Positions 1 to 5,802 of a stretch of DNA of 8,989 bases are shown one piece after another. The translations under genes and the position numbers were made by a program. Position 1 is the first letter of the stretch; every line of letters begins with the position of its first letter. This DNA comes from Bauldia sp. (GTDB lineage: Bacteria > Pseudomonadota > Alphaproteobacteria > Rhizobiales > Kaistiaceae): positions 1 through 8,989 of the forward strand of contig JAGRKY010000415.1 in the NCBI GenBank assembly GCA_020442095.1, read 5' to 3'. The notes under the pieces were generated by a model. The model searched no databases and was not told the origin of the DNA. It saw only the letters and a list, made by a program, of their open reading frames with translations.

Positions 1-40
1 AGCGCGGATTGTGCCAGATGACGGTCCTTGCTTCACTCAT
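1..40 (-). CDS. arsC: ArsC-family protein (arsenate reductase-like), N-terminal fragment cut by window edge
   Basis: Reading leftward from an ATG at 40-38, the 13 visible codons give MSEARTVIWHNPR, and the next codon begins with T at the window edge. The string IWHNPR followed by Cys is the start of the ArsC/Spx/YfgD family, where the Cys after NPR is the catalytic residue of glutaredoxin-coupled arsenate reductases. The Cys codon itself lies outside the window; its first base (T) fits. The start lies 3 bp after the pyrD stop, and a GGAG inside the last pyrD codons sits 9 nt upstream of the ATG, so it is probably translated from the same mRNA as pyrD. Known of the family: small cytoplasmic proteins of about 110-140 residues. 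Many ArsC-like proteins outside ars operons have no proven arsenate activity, and this one has no ars neighbours in view. Family call is fairly firm, function is not. Confidence 0.66.
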   Translation of the reverse strand, partial: MSEARTVIWHNPR

Positions 41-43
41 CGG

Positions 44-1135
44 TCAATTCTCCAGTGATCCGCCTTCCAGCGGTTTGGCGGCCCATTCGGCGCTGGCGCG
101 GCCGGTCAGTTCCGAGATCGCGCCGATCTTCTCGCGGTCCATGCGGGCGATCAACCCCTTGCAGATGTCGCGCGCCACGAACGGCCCCTCATAGACCATG
201 CGCGAATAGAGTTGCACCAGCGCGGCGCCGGCTTCGAATTTCGCCCAGGCCGTGGCGGCATCGCCGACCCCGCCAATGCCGATCAGCGGCAGGGTCGCGG
301 GCAATTGCTGCCGGAAGCGGGCCAGCATGACGGTCGAGCGCTGAAACAATGGGCGGCCGGAAAGTCCGCCCGCCTCGCCCGCATGGCGATGGCCTTCGAC
401 GCCGGACCGCGAAAGCGTTGTGTTCGAGATCATCACGCCGTCAAGCGGAGAAGCGGCGATGACCCCGGCGATCTCGCCAACCGCCGCGGCGTCGAGATCG
501 GGCGCGAGCTTCAGGAAGACCGGCGGGCGGCGGCCCTGCTGCGCAAGCGCCTCGAAAACCGCGTCGAGCAGGCGCTTCAGCGCTTCGCCGGCCTGCAGGT
601 TTCTCAGCCCCGGCGTGTTGGGCGAGGAAATGTTGACGGTGAAATAATCGGCGACATCGGCGAAGCGGGCGACGCCGACCGCATAGTCGGCGGTGCGATC
701 GGGGCTCGTCTTGTTGGCGCCGACATTGACGCCGACGACACCGACCCGCCTGCGGTCGGCAAGCCGGCGATGGACGGCGGCATGCCCCTCGCCGTTGAAG
801 CCGAGCCGGTTGATCAGGGCATGATGGGCGGGGAGGCGGAAGACCCTGGGCTTCGGATTGCCGGCTTGCGGCTTCGGCGTCACGGTCCCGACTTCGGTGA
901 AGCCGAAGCCGAGCGAGAGGAGCGCGTCCGGCACCTCGCCATTCTTGTCGAAGCCGGCGGCCATGCCGATCGGGTTGGGGAAGTCGAGGCCGAGCAGTGT
1001 CTGCGCGAGCCCCGGCCCGCGCCGTTGCGGCCGCGGATGGAAACCGGTCGCCAGCGCCTTCAGCGCGAGCCTGTGGGCGCGCTCCGGATCGAGGGAAAAG
1101 AGAACCGGCCGGACGAGGTCGTAGCTCCCGCTCAT
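44..1135 (-). CDS. pyrD: Dihydroorotate dehydrogenase (quinone), class 2
   Basis: Oxidises dihydroorotate to orotate in de novo pyrimidine synthesis, using FMN and passing electrons to membrane quinone; class 2 enzymes are peripheral on the inner membrane. The protein has 363 residues, normal for class 2 (E. coli 336) with a short C-terminal tail. Visible signatures: an N-terminal helical region before the barrel (residues 5-50) typical of quinone-linked enzymes; AAGFDKNGE at 59-67; NRLGFNGEG at 109-117; GVNVGANK at 135-142; NISSPNTPGLR at 168-178, in which Ser171 aligns with the catalytic Ser175 of E. coli PyrD; FLKLAPD at 207-213; SNTT at 237-240; AGGLSGRPL at 255-263; and phosphate-binding IGIGGVG at 285-291 with LVQLYS at 306-311. 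Its ATG overlaps the TGA of the upstream DUF952 gene (ATGA), so the two are translationally coupled. The ArsC-family gene follows 3 bp downstream. Confidence 0.97.
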   Translation of the reverse strand: MSGSYDLVRPVLFSLDPERAHRLALKALATGFHPRPQRRGPGLAQTLLGLDFPNPIGMAAGFDKNGEVPDALLSLGFGFTEVGTVTPKPQAGNPKPRVFRLPAHHALINRLGFNGEGHAAVHRRLADRRRVGVVGVNVGANKTSPDRTADYAVGVARFADVADYFTVNISSPNTPGLRNLQAGEALKRLLDAVFEALAQQGRRPPVFLKLAPDLDAAAVGEIAGVIAASPLDGVMISNTTLSRSGVEGHRHAGEAGGLSGRPLFQRSTVMLARFRQQLPATLPLIGIGGVGDAATAWAKFEAGAALVQLYSRMVYEGPFVARDICKGLIARMDREKIGAISELTGRASAEWAAKPLEGGSLEN

Positions 1136-1476
1136 ACGGCGAGGTCCGGGAAGGCGTGGCGGCCGTCGGGGCCAAGGGGCAGCGGCTTCACCCAGACCAC
1201 GGCGTCGAGGCCGAGCGGCGCGAAGAGATGGGGAAAGAGGTCACCGTTCCGCGACGGCTCGTAGCGGAGCGCATCGCCGAGCCGGTCGGCATCGACGGCG
1301 ACGAGCAGCAGGTCGTTCACCCCGGCGAAATGGAGTGCTGCGGTTTCAGACACCTGGGCGGCGGTCGAGAAATGGATATAGCCGTCCTGCTTGTCGATCG
1401 GGGCGCCTTCGAACACGCCCGCCGCCTCGGCTTCGCGCCACAATGGCGCCGGACAGATCTTGTAGATGGCGGTCAT
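1132..1476 (-). CDS. DUF952 family protein
   Basis: A 114-residue cytoplasmic protein matching the DUF952 pattern: YKICP near the N-terminus (5-9), a Trp in helix 1 (13), DKQDGYIHFSTAAQV (28-42), Phe-Ala-Gly then a hydrophobic LLLVAVDAD strand, and DLFPHLFAPLGLDAV (79-93). The His of IHFS and the His of FPHLF are the family's hallmark residues. The fold is thought to resemble ADP-ribosyltransferase-like small domains, but no reaction is established and I do not assign one. Start choice: ATG with AGGGG nine bases upstream. The stop overlaps the pyrD start by four bases, so this is the first gene of the DUF952-pyrD-arsC-like operon. A pyrimidine-related role is only suggested by that linkage. 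Confidence 0.92.
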   Translation of the reverse strand: MTAIYKICPAPLWREAEAAGVFEGAPIDKQDGYIHFSTAAQVSETAALHFAGVNDLLLVAVDADRLGDALRYEPSRNGDLFPHLFAPLGLDAVVWVKPLPLGPDGRHAFPDLAV

Positions 1477-1506
1477 CGGCCTTCGCCCCTGGAATCGCTT
1501 GGGCGG

Positions 1507-1535
1507 ACCCTAGGCAGCCGCCAACCGGGGAGCAA
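1507..1535 (-). promoter_or_regulatory. Candidate sigma-70-type promoter for the DUF952-pyrD operon
   Basis: On the minus strand a TTGCTC (plus coordinates 1530-1535) is followed after exactly 17 bp by TAGGGT (1507-1512). The -35 keeps TTG and the -10 keeps TA and the final T of the housekeeping consensus. Transcription would begin near position 1500, leaving a leader of about 25 nt containing the AGGGG ribosome site of the DUF952 gene. It is the best spaced pair in the 116-bp divergent gap 1477-1592, but the -10 is weak, so this is tentative. Confidence 0.3.
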
Positions 1536-1559
1536 GGCCACATGCCGGTCCATTCGTGC

Positions 1560-1565
1560 TAAAAT
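1560..1565 (+). promoter_or_regulatory. Possible -10 element for the exported coiled-coil protein gene
   Basis: TAAAAT, five of six matches to TATAAT, lies about 28 bp before the start codon of the plus-strand gene at 1593 and is the only AT-rich stretch in the divergent gap. I see no good -35 at 16-18 bp upstream. The leader would be about 20 nt and include the GGAG at 1578-1581. Confidence 0.25.
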
Positions 1566-1592
1566 GGCCGGCCAAACGGAGATGAAACCGGC

Positions 1593-2009
1593 GTGATGCG
1601 TCTCGGTCTGCTCGCCTTCGGCCTGCTTGGCCTGACGATTGCCGCCGGTTCCGCCCAGGAGGCCGGGACCGGGCGCTATGCGGTCGAGCCGAGCGTCGAC
1701 GGCTTCATCCGGCTCGATACCGAAACCGGGGCTATGTCCCATTGCACCCGGCAGGACGGCGTCTGGCGCTGCGAGGTACTCGCCGAGGACAAGGCGGCGG
1801 TCGAGGCCCTGACCGACGAGGTTCGCGCCCTCAACCAGCGTGTTGACGAACTGACCGACCGCCTTTCCACGCTGGAGGAAGCCGGGCCAACCGTCTCCGC
1901 GCCGCAGGCCGTCGTCGAGGTCGAGGAGCCGGGCTTCGCCGAATTGCTCGTCCAGCGGCTGTTCGAGCTGGTCCGCGACATCAAGGGCGAGCGGCAGCCG
2001 AGCAGCTGA
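1593..2009 (+). CDS. Small exported coiled-coil protein of unknown function
   Basis: Encodes 138 residues from the GTG at 1593, or 137 from the ATG immediately after it at 1596; GGAG at 1578-1581 serves either, with somewhat better spacing for GTG. Residues 1-21 look like a signal peptide (Arg3, hydrophobic LGLLAFGLLGLTIAA, then GSA before Gln22), so the mature protein is probably periplasmic. A compact segment (27-65) holds GRYAVEPSVDGFIRLDTETG and two cysteines, Cys51 and Cys60, framing a short turn with a Trp (VWRC), which could form a disulphide after export. Residues 65-97 have heptad-like spacing and read as a coiled coil. A short amphipathic C-terminal helix (113-131) ends in a polar tail. 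I recognise this arrangement as a recurring hypothetical of alphaproteobacteria, with no known function. It is transcribed divergently from the pyrD operon and converges on pip with a 6-bp gap. Confidence 0.85.
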   Translation: MMRLGLLAFGLLGLTIAAGSAQEAGTGRYAVEPSVDGFIRLDTETGAMSHCTRQDGVWRCEVLAEDKAAVEALTDEVRALNQRVDELTDRLSTLEEAGPTVSAPQAVVEVEEPGFAELLVQRLFELVRDIKGERQPSS

Positions 2010-2020
2010 CCGCGGTCAGC
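2005..2020. terminator. Perfect 16-bp palindrome at convergent gene ends, possible bidirectional terminator
   Basis: GCTGACCGCGGTCAGC is a perfect palindrome that contains the TGA of the upstream plus-strand gene (2007-2009) and, on the other strand, the TGA of pip (2016-2018). As RNA it can form a 6-bp GC-rich stem with a CGCG loop in either direction. No long U tract follows on either side; only a mild CTTCTT at 2025-2030 on plus. It could stop or stabilise both transcripts, but intrinsic termination is not proven by the sequence. Confidence 0.4.
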
Positions 2021-2975
2021 GGCGCTTCTTGAACCGCTCGGTCGCCGCGACGAGGCCGGCGACGATCCCGGGCTCGGTCATCGCATGGCCGCTGTCCGGG
2101 ACAAGGTTGAGATCGGCTTCCGGCCAGGCGCGATGCAGGTCCCAGGCGATGAAGGCCGGCGTACAGACGTCGTAGCGGCCATGGATGATGGCGCCGGGGA
2201 TGTCGCGGAGGATGCCGGCATTGGCGATCAGCTGGCCGTCGCTTTCGAAAAAGCCGTCATGGACGAAATAGTGACATTCGATGCGCGCGAAGGCGAGGGC
2301 ATAGGTCGGGTTGCCGAAGGCAGCGACCCTTGCCGGGTTGGGCAGGAGCGACAGCGCCGCGCCCTCCCACATGCTCCAGGCGCGGGCGCAGGCCAGCCGC
2401 TCGTCTTCGTCCTCGCCGGTCAGGCGGGCGTAATAGGCCGAGATCATGTCGCCGCGCTCTTCCTCGGGGATGGGTTTCACGAAGCCCTCCCACGCCTCGG
2501 GCAGGATGTTGGAGGCGCCGTCCTGATAGAACCAGAGAAGCTCCTTGCGCCTGAGGGTGAAGACGCCACGCAGGATGATCTCGGTCACCCGGTCGGGATG
2601 GGTCTCCGAATAGGCGAGCGCCAGGCAGGCGCCCCATGAGCCGCCGAAGACCTGCCAGCGCTCGATGCCGAAATGCTCGCGGATGCGCTCGATGTCGGCG
2701 ACGAGATCCCAAGTGGTGTTCTCCCGGAGTTCCGCATGCGGCGTGGAACGCCCAGAGCCGCGCTGGTCGAACATGATGATGCGATGGACCGCCGGATCGT
2801 GGAACCGGGGCATCGTCGGATTCGTGCCGGCACCCGGACCGCCGTGGAGGAGGACCACCGGCTTGCCCTCCGGGTTGCCGTATTCCGCGACATGGAGTTC
2901 GTGCAGCGACGACACCTTGAGACGCTCGACGCGATTGGGCTGGATCGGCGGGAACAGGGATCGCGTGGTTGTCAT
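2016..2975 (-). CDS. pip: Prolyl aminopeptidase (proline iminopeptidase), alpha/beta hydrolase S33
   Basis: Removes N-terminal proline from small peptides in the cytoplasm. The 319 residues match the usual 310-320 of the Gram-negative Pip type. Visible: oxyanion loop HGGPGAG at 44-50; FDQRGSGRS at 69-77; nucleophile elbow GGSWG with Ser113; a helical cap carrying LRGVFTLRR (135-143) and WSMWE at 200-204; HGRYDV with Asp269; and DSGHAM with His297, completing the Ser113/Asp269/His297 triad. Glu204 and Glu233 fall where the Serratia marcescens enzyme has its two substrate N-terminus-binding glutamates, which supports aminopeptidase rather than esterase activity. No signal peptide. A GGAG lies 11 nt before the ATG. 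It follows the symporter gene on the same strand after 48 bp, so co-transcription is possible, though an inverted repeat lies in the gap. Confidence 0.95.
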   Translation of the reverse strand: MTTTRSLFPPIQPNRVERLKVSSLHELHVAEYGNPEGKPVVLLHGGPGAGTNPTMPRFHDPAVHRIIMFDQRGSGRSTPHAELRENTTWDLVADIERIREHFGIERWQVFGGSWGACLALAYSETHPDRVTEIILRGVFTLRRKELLWFYQDGASNILPEAWEGFVKPIPEEERGDMISAYYARLTGEDEDERLACARAWSMWEGAALSLLPNPARVAAFGNPTYALAFARIECHYFVHDGFFESDGQLIANAGILRDIPGAIIHGRYDVCTPAFIAWDLHRAWPEADLNLVPDSGHAMTEPGIVAGLVAATERFKKRR

Positions 2976-2986
2976 CGTGCTGCGGG

Positions 2987-2999
2987 CTCCGGACCGGAG
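2987..2999. repeat. Short inverted repeat between symporter gene and pip
   Basis: CTCCGGACCGGAG consists of 6-bp arms around one central base. It sits 12 bp upstream of the pip start within the 48-bp gap and includes the presumed pip ribosome-binding GGAG in one arm (minus strand). A 5-bp stem with a 3-nt loop could partly mask that site. It may equally be chance in GC-rich DNA. No T tract follows, so it is not a convincing terminator for the symporter transcript. Confidence 0.3.
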
Positions 3000-3023
3000 G
3001 GGGAGAGGGAGAACTGGGTCAAT

Positions 3024-4847
3024 CTAGACCGCGTGGTCTTCCAGGACGGGGTCAGGACTTGGCCTGCGGATGGCGTCGACCACGGCCAGCCGCGTCGGCG
3101 AGGGGGCCGGGTTGAGCAGGCTGACCACGACGGTGACGATGAAGCCGAGCGGCACGCCGATGATGGCCGAGGCCGCCGCTGAGATCCCCTGGTCGGTGAG
3201 GCCGATGATCGGAAACGGCGTGATCGTCCCGGTCTGGAGCAGCGCGACATAGGTCGCGGTGGCGCCGAAGCCGACGAACATGCCGGCGGCGACGCCCCGG
3301 AAGGTGGTGCGGCGCCACCAGATGCCGAGGATGACGGCGGGGAAGAAGCCGGCCGCCGCTAACGACGGCGCGGCAAAGGCAAGCGCGAAGACATCCGCCG
3401 GGTCGCGCGACGCGAACCAGCCGCCGAGCGCGACGAAGAGGATCACGAAGAGCCGCGAGATGATGAGCCGTCGTCCGGCCGGTGCCCGGGAATTGACGAG
3501 GGTGCCGTAGAAGTCGTGTCCGGCCGAGGTGCCGAGGGCGACGACCGCCGCTCCGGCGGTGGCGAGCGCCGCCGCGAGGATCGCCGCGGCGATCAGCGCG
3601 GTGAGGACATGCGGGAGACCGGTGATGTCGGCAAAGCCCGCAGTGACGGCGTCGGCTGCGATGGAGATGTCGCCGGGAACGAGGCCGTTGACCACCGAGG
3701 ATGCGCCGCAGGCGCCGCTGATTTCGGCAACCGCCGCCGTCGCGGCGCCGCAGACGCCGAGCAGCCCCTTGGCGGAATAGTCGAACAGCCAGTCGGGAAT
3801 GTCGGAAACCTCGATGCCGACGGCCTCTGTGAGGATCGCGAACTTTGTGAATGCGGCGATCGCCGGCGCCGTCGCCGCGACGACCGCGACGACGAGCAAT
3901 CCCCATCCCGCCGAGATGCGAGCGCCGGCGATGTCGCTGGTCGTGCCGCTGCGGGCGAGGACATGGGGAAGCGCGACGACGCCCGCGGCAAGGCAGAGCG
4001 CGAGGGCGAAGAGATTGAACCCGTCGAGGGAGGAAACCGGGAAGAAGCCCGCCGGCGCGACCTGGATCGCCGAGCCGTTGGCGATCGCGTTCTCCGCCAT
4101 GGCGTTGCCGTAGGTGAGCTGGGCAAGCGGCAGCCGGTATTGCTGGAGCGAGAAGATCAGGGGCGGGGCGAGGACGCCGAAGAGGATGACGATCGCCTGG
4201 GCGCCGCCGACCAGCGTCGCCCCCCGCATCCCGCCGAGGAGCGTCGACAGGAGGAGGATCGCGCAGACGACGATGATGGCGGTCTCGTTGCCGAGGTCCA
4301 GCGACAGACCTCCGATCCAGGCTGCCGAGGCGATTGCCGCGGCGAGGATCGGCAGCGAGCAGGCGAGGAGGACGATGATGCCGAGAATCCGGACCAGCGG
4401 CGTGCCGAAGCGGACCGAGAGCATGTCCGGCAGCGTCACCGCGCCCGACTTCCGGTAATAAGGCGCGACCGCCACGGCGAGGATGACGAAGCCGGCGGTC
4501 CAGCCGACGGTGAGCGCCAGTCCCGCGCCCTGGCTGGCGAAGAAGGCGCCCGCGACGCTGATGAAACCGGCGGCCGAGAGGAAGCCGGCCGCCGTCGCCA
4601 GGCCGTTGAAGCCGGCGGAGACGTTGCGGCCGGCGACATAGAAATCGGCCAGCGAGAGTGTCCGCGCGATGACGCCGAGCACGGCATAGGCGAGCACGGT
4701 GATCACGACGACCAGGATCGTGACGATCCGTTCCGGCAGACCGAATTCGCCGAGCATGGCCACCACCACCACGAACAGCGCGAAGGCGGTGGTGAGGAGA
4801 CCAAAGACCCTGCCAACATTCCGGCTTCCGCCCGGATTCGACACCAT
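3024..4847 (-). CDS. Sodium:solute symporter family (SSS) permease, acetate-permease-like large subunit
   Basis: An inner-membrane transporter of 607 residues, about 13 hydrophobic segments, of the SSS family that couples substrate uptake to Na+. Visible: first membrane span at 14-33; second at 40-61; the family signature around TM3, DFYVAGRNVSAGFNGLATAA (68-87) followed by LSAAGFIS; YYRKSGAVTLPDMLSVRFG (130-148); GGMRG at 205-209; LPHVLARSGTTSDIAGAR (293-310); and TSAGHDFYG (440-448) in the segment that usually contributes to the Na+ site. These resemble ActP (cation/acetate) and the related VC_2705 subfamily, which works with a tiny partner protein. Start choice: the reading frame is open to 4952, but the ATG at 4847 lies 4 bp after the stop of the upstream small membrane protein and has GAGGA 8 nt ahead; residues upstream would be Ser/Arg-rich shadow of that gene. 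Substrate is not determinable here; acetate or another short carboxylate is a guess. Confidence 0.9.
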   Translation of the reverse strand: MVSNPGGSRNVGRVFGLLTTAFALFVVVVAMLGEFGLPERIVTILVVVITVLAYAVLGVIARTLSLADFYVAGRNVSAGFNGLATAAGFLSAAGFISVAGAFFASQGAGLALTVGWTAGFVILAVAVAPYYRKSGAVTLPDMLSVRFGTPLVRILGIIVLLACSLPILAAAIASAAWIGGLSLDLGNETAIIVVCAILLLSTLLGGMRGATLVGGAQAIVILFGVLAPPLIFSLQQYRLPLAQLTYGNAMAENAIANGSAIQVAPAGFFPVSSLDGFNLFALALCLAAGVVALPHVLARSGTTSDIAGARISAGWGLLVVAVVAATAPAIAAFTKFAILTEAVGIEVSDIPDWLFDYSAKGLLGVCGAATAAVAEISGACGASSVVNGLVPGDISIAADAVTAGFADITGLPHVLTALIAAAILAAALATAGAAVVALGTSAGHDFYGTLVNSRAPAGRRLIISRLFVILFVALGGWFASRDPADVFALAFAAPSLAAAGFFPAVILGIWWRRTTFRGVAAGMFVGFGATATYVALLQTGTITPFPIIGLTDQGISAAASAIIGVPLGFIVTVVVSLLNPAPSPTRLAVVDAIRRPSPDPVLEDHAV

Positions 4848-4851
4848 GGTG

Positions 4852-5097
4852 TCAGTCCTCGAAAAGGCCGTATCGCCGGTCGATCTTCTCCTGGCGGCGT
4901 ATGGCCCAGAAGACGAGGAACACCAGCAGGAAGGGCAGGATCGTCGCCGCAAGCACGAAACCGGTCGGATAGCCCTCCGCCTCCCCGGAGCCGGTGAAGC
5001 TCAGGAAGAGAAGGATCGCAATCGATGCCACGACGACTGTCGCGGCTGCGAGGATGCCGGTTTCACGCCATCGCTGGGCGTAGTTGGTGTCCGTCAT
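4852..5097 (-). CDS. Small two-span membrane protein, probable symporter small subunit (DUF4212-like)
   Basis: An 81-residue protein with two predicted membrane helices (about 14-34 and 47-66) joined by a short loop carrying GYPTGF, ending in a basic then acidic tail with [10 protein letters not shown]. Small-subunit partners of VC_2705-type symporters (DUF4212) share this design: about 80 residues, two helices, a Gly-x-Pro-x-Gly-Phe motif before helix 2, and a C-terminal D-x-x-YG. The N-terminal part is divergent from the typical members I know, so family membership is likely, not certain. The symporter gene begins 4 bp downstream, and coupling strongly suggests a two-subunit transporter. 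Start ATG with AGGAG 11 nt upstream. First gene of the minus-strand group; its promoter must lie in the 190-bp gap shared with mscL. Confidence 0.8.
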   Translation of the reverse strand: MTDTNYAQRWRETGILAAATVVVASIAILLFLSFTGSGEAEGYPTGFVLAATILPFLLVFLVFWAIRRQEKIDRRYGLFED

Positions 5098-5142
5098 CGC
5101 CGATCAGGCTCCTGCGGCGTTCGATTCGTCGGCGGCAGCATC

Positions 5143-5180
5143 GCATGGGCGGGCTCGCCGCGCACTCGGCAACCCCATGC
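5143..5180. promoter_or_regulatory. Interrupted dyad upstream of symporter operon, candidate operator
   Basis: GCATGGG (5143-5149) and CCCATGC (5174-5180) are exact inverted arms separated by 24 bp, with a smaller nested dyad GCCG/CGGC (5157-5160 and 5167-5170) inside. The element lies 46-83 bp upstream of the small-subunit start and about 110-145 bp upstream of mscL, in the divergent gap 5098-5287. It could bind a dimeric regulator or fold in the leader. I found no convincing -35/-10 pair for either gene in the gap, so its relation to a promoter is unknown. Confidence 0.25.
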
Positions 5181-5287
5181 TACATGATTGCGGAACGGTG
5201 CGATTGGCGGTAGGCACAACTACTGTCGCTGTGCCGGTCGGGAATCGCGGCTCGCAGGATCGGCGCGCACTAAATAAGGGGCGGTTC

Positions 5288-5698
5288 ATGCTTAAGGAAT
5301 TCAAGGAATTTGCGCTGAAAGGCAACCTCGTCGATCTCGCGGTCGCCTTCATCATCGGTGCCGCATTCAGCGGTCTCGTGCAGTCGATTGTCAACGACAT
5401 CATCATGCCGATCGTCGGACTGATAACCGGCGGTGTCGATTTCAGCGAACTGTATATCCAGATGTCCGGCGAACCCCAGCCTACGCTCGCCCTGGCGCGC
5501 GAGGCCGGCGCAACGCTCGCCTACGGCAACTTCATCACGCTGGTGATCAACTTCCTGATCGTCGCCTGGGTGTTGTTCCTGGTGGTCAAGGCGATGAACC
5601 GCTTCAAGCGGAAGGAAGAGACCGCGCCGCCGCCGGCCCCGCCGCGCGAGGAAGTGCTGCTCGAGGAAATCCGCGACCTCCTCGCCAAGAAATCCTGA
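5288..5698 (+). CDS. mscL: Large-conductance mechanosensitive channel MscL
   Basis: Homopentameric inner-membrane channel that opens near lytic tension and releases solutes on hypo-osmotic shock. The 136 residues equal the E. coli length. Order: amphipathic N-terminal helix (1-12, [12 protein letters not shown]); pore helix TM1 (about 14-43) with [12 protein letters not shown] and [13 protein letters not shown]; periplasmic loop (about 50-77); TM2 (about 78-101, [14 protein letters not shown]); Pro-rich linker (112-119); and the C-terminal bundle helix [12 protein letters not shown] (121-132), nearly identical to E. coli. Start choice: ATG with AAGGGG six bases upstream; the frame is open further upstream but that part is not MscL-like. 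Unusual: the E. coli gating Gly22 position is Ala20 here, and the Gly30 position is Ser28. Divergent from the symporter operon; stands alone or leads the aminotransferase gene 104 bp downstream. Confidence 0.97.
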   Translation: MLKEFKEFALKGNLVDLAVAFIIGAAFSGLVQSIVNDIIMPIVGLITGGVDFSELYIQMSGEPQPTLALAREAGATLAYGNFITLVINFLIVAWVLFLVVKAMNRFKRKEETAPPPAPPREEVLLEEIRDLLAKKS

Positions 5699-5723
5699 GC
5701 CGCACGGCTCCAACATGACGGGA

Positions 5724-5742
5724 CCGGCCCCGCGCGGGCCGG
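5724..5742 (+). terminator. GC-rich hairpin downstream of mscL
   Basis: CCGGCCC (5724-5730) pairs exactly with GGGCCGG (5736-5742) around a 5-nt CGCGC loop, 26 bp after the mscL stop. The 7-bp all-GC stem is strong, but no U-rich tail follows, so it is either an attenuated terminator or a 3' stability element. It sits midway in the 104-bp gap before the aminotransferase gene, where I see no clear promoter. Confidence 0.4.
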
Positions 5743-5802
5743 CACCGTCGCGCCTATCGCCGTCACCGGCAACACCCAGTCCTGCGTCGAAGTCCCATAG
5801 CC

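Noticed and set aside
212..1264. Plus-strand reading frame of 350 codons across pyrD and the DUF952 gene
   Set aside because: It runs through two genes with clear family motifs on minus and has low-complexity charged composition. Shadow of GC-rich coding sequence.
4848..4952. N-terminal extension of the symporter to the ATG at 4952
   Set aside because: The added 35 residues are Ser/Arg-rich, overlap the small membrane protein gene out of frame, and precede a well-placed ATG with its own GAGGA. The family's first membrane span begins only after residue 13 of the short form.
3516..4997. Long plus-strand reading frame of 493 codons antisense to the symporter gene
   Set aside because: Its product is almost entirely Arg/Asp/Glu/Gly with no domain-like hydrophobic pattern, which is what the complement of a GC-rich membrane protein gene produces. 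The minus strand has clear SSS motifs.
5084..5287. Upstream extension of mscL by 68 codons
   Set aside because: MscL starts with the amphipathic helix encoded from 5288, with AAGGGG six bases before it. The extension overlaps the divergent small-subunit gene start and has no MscL-like sequence.
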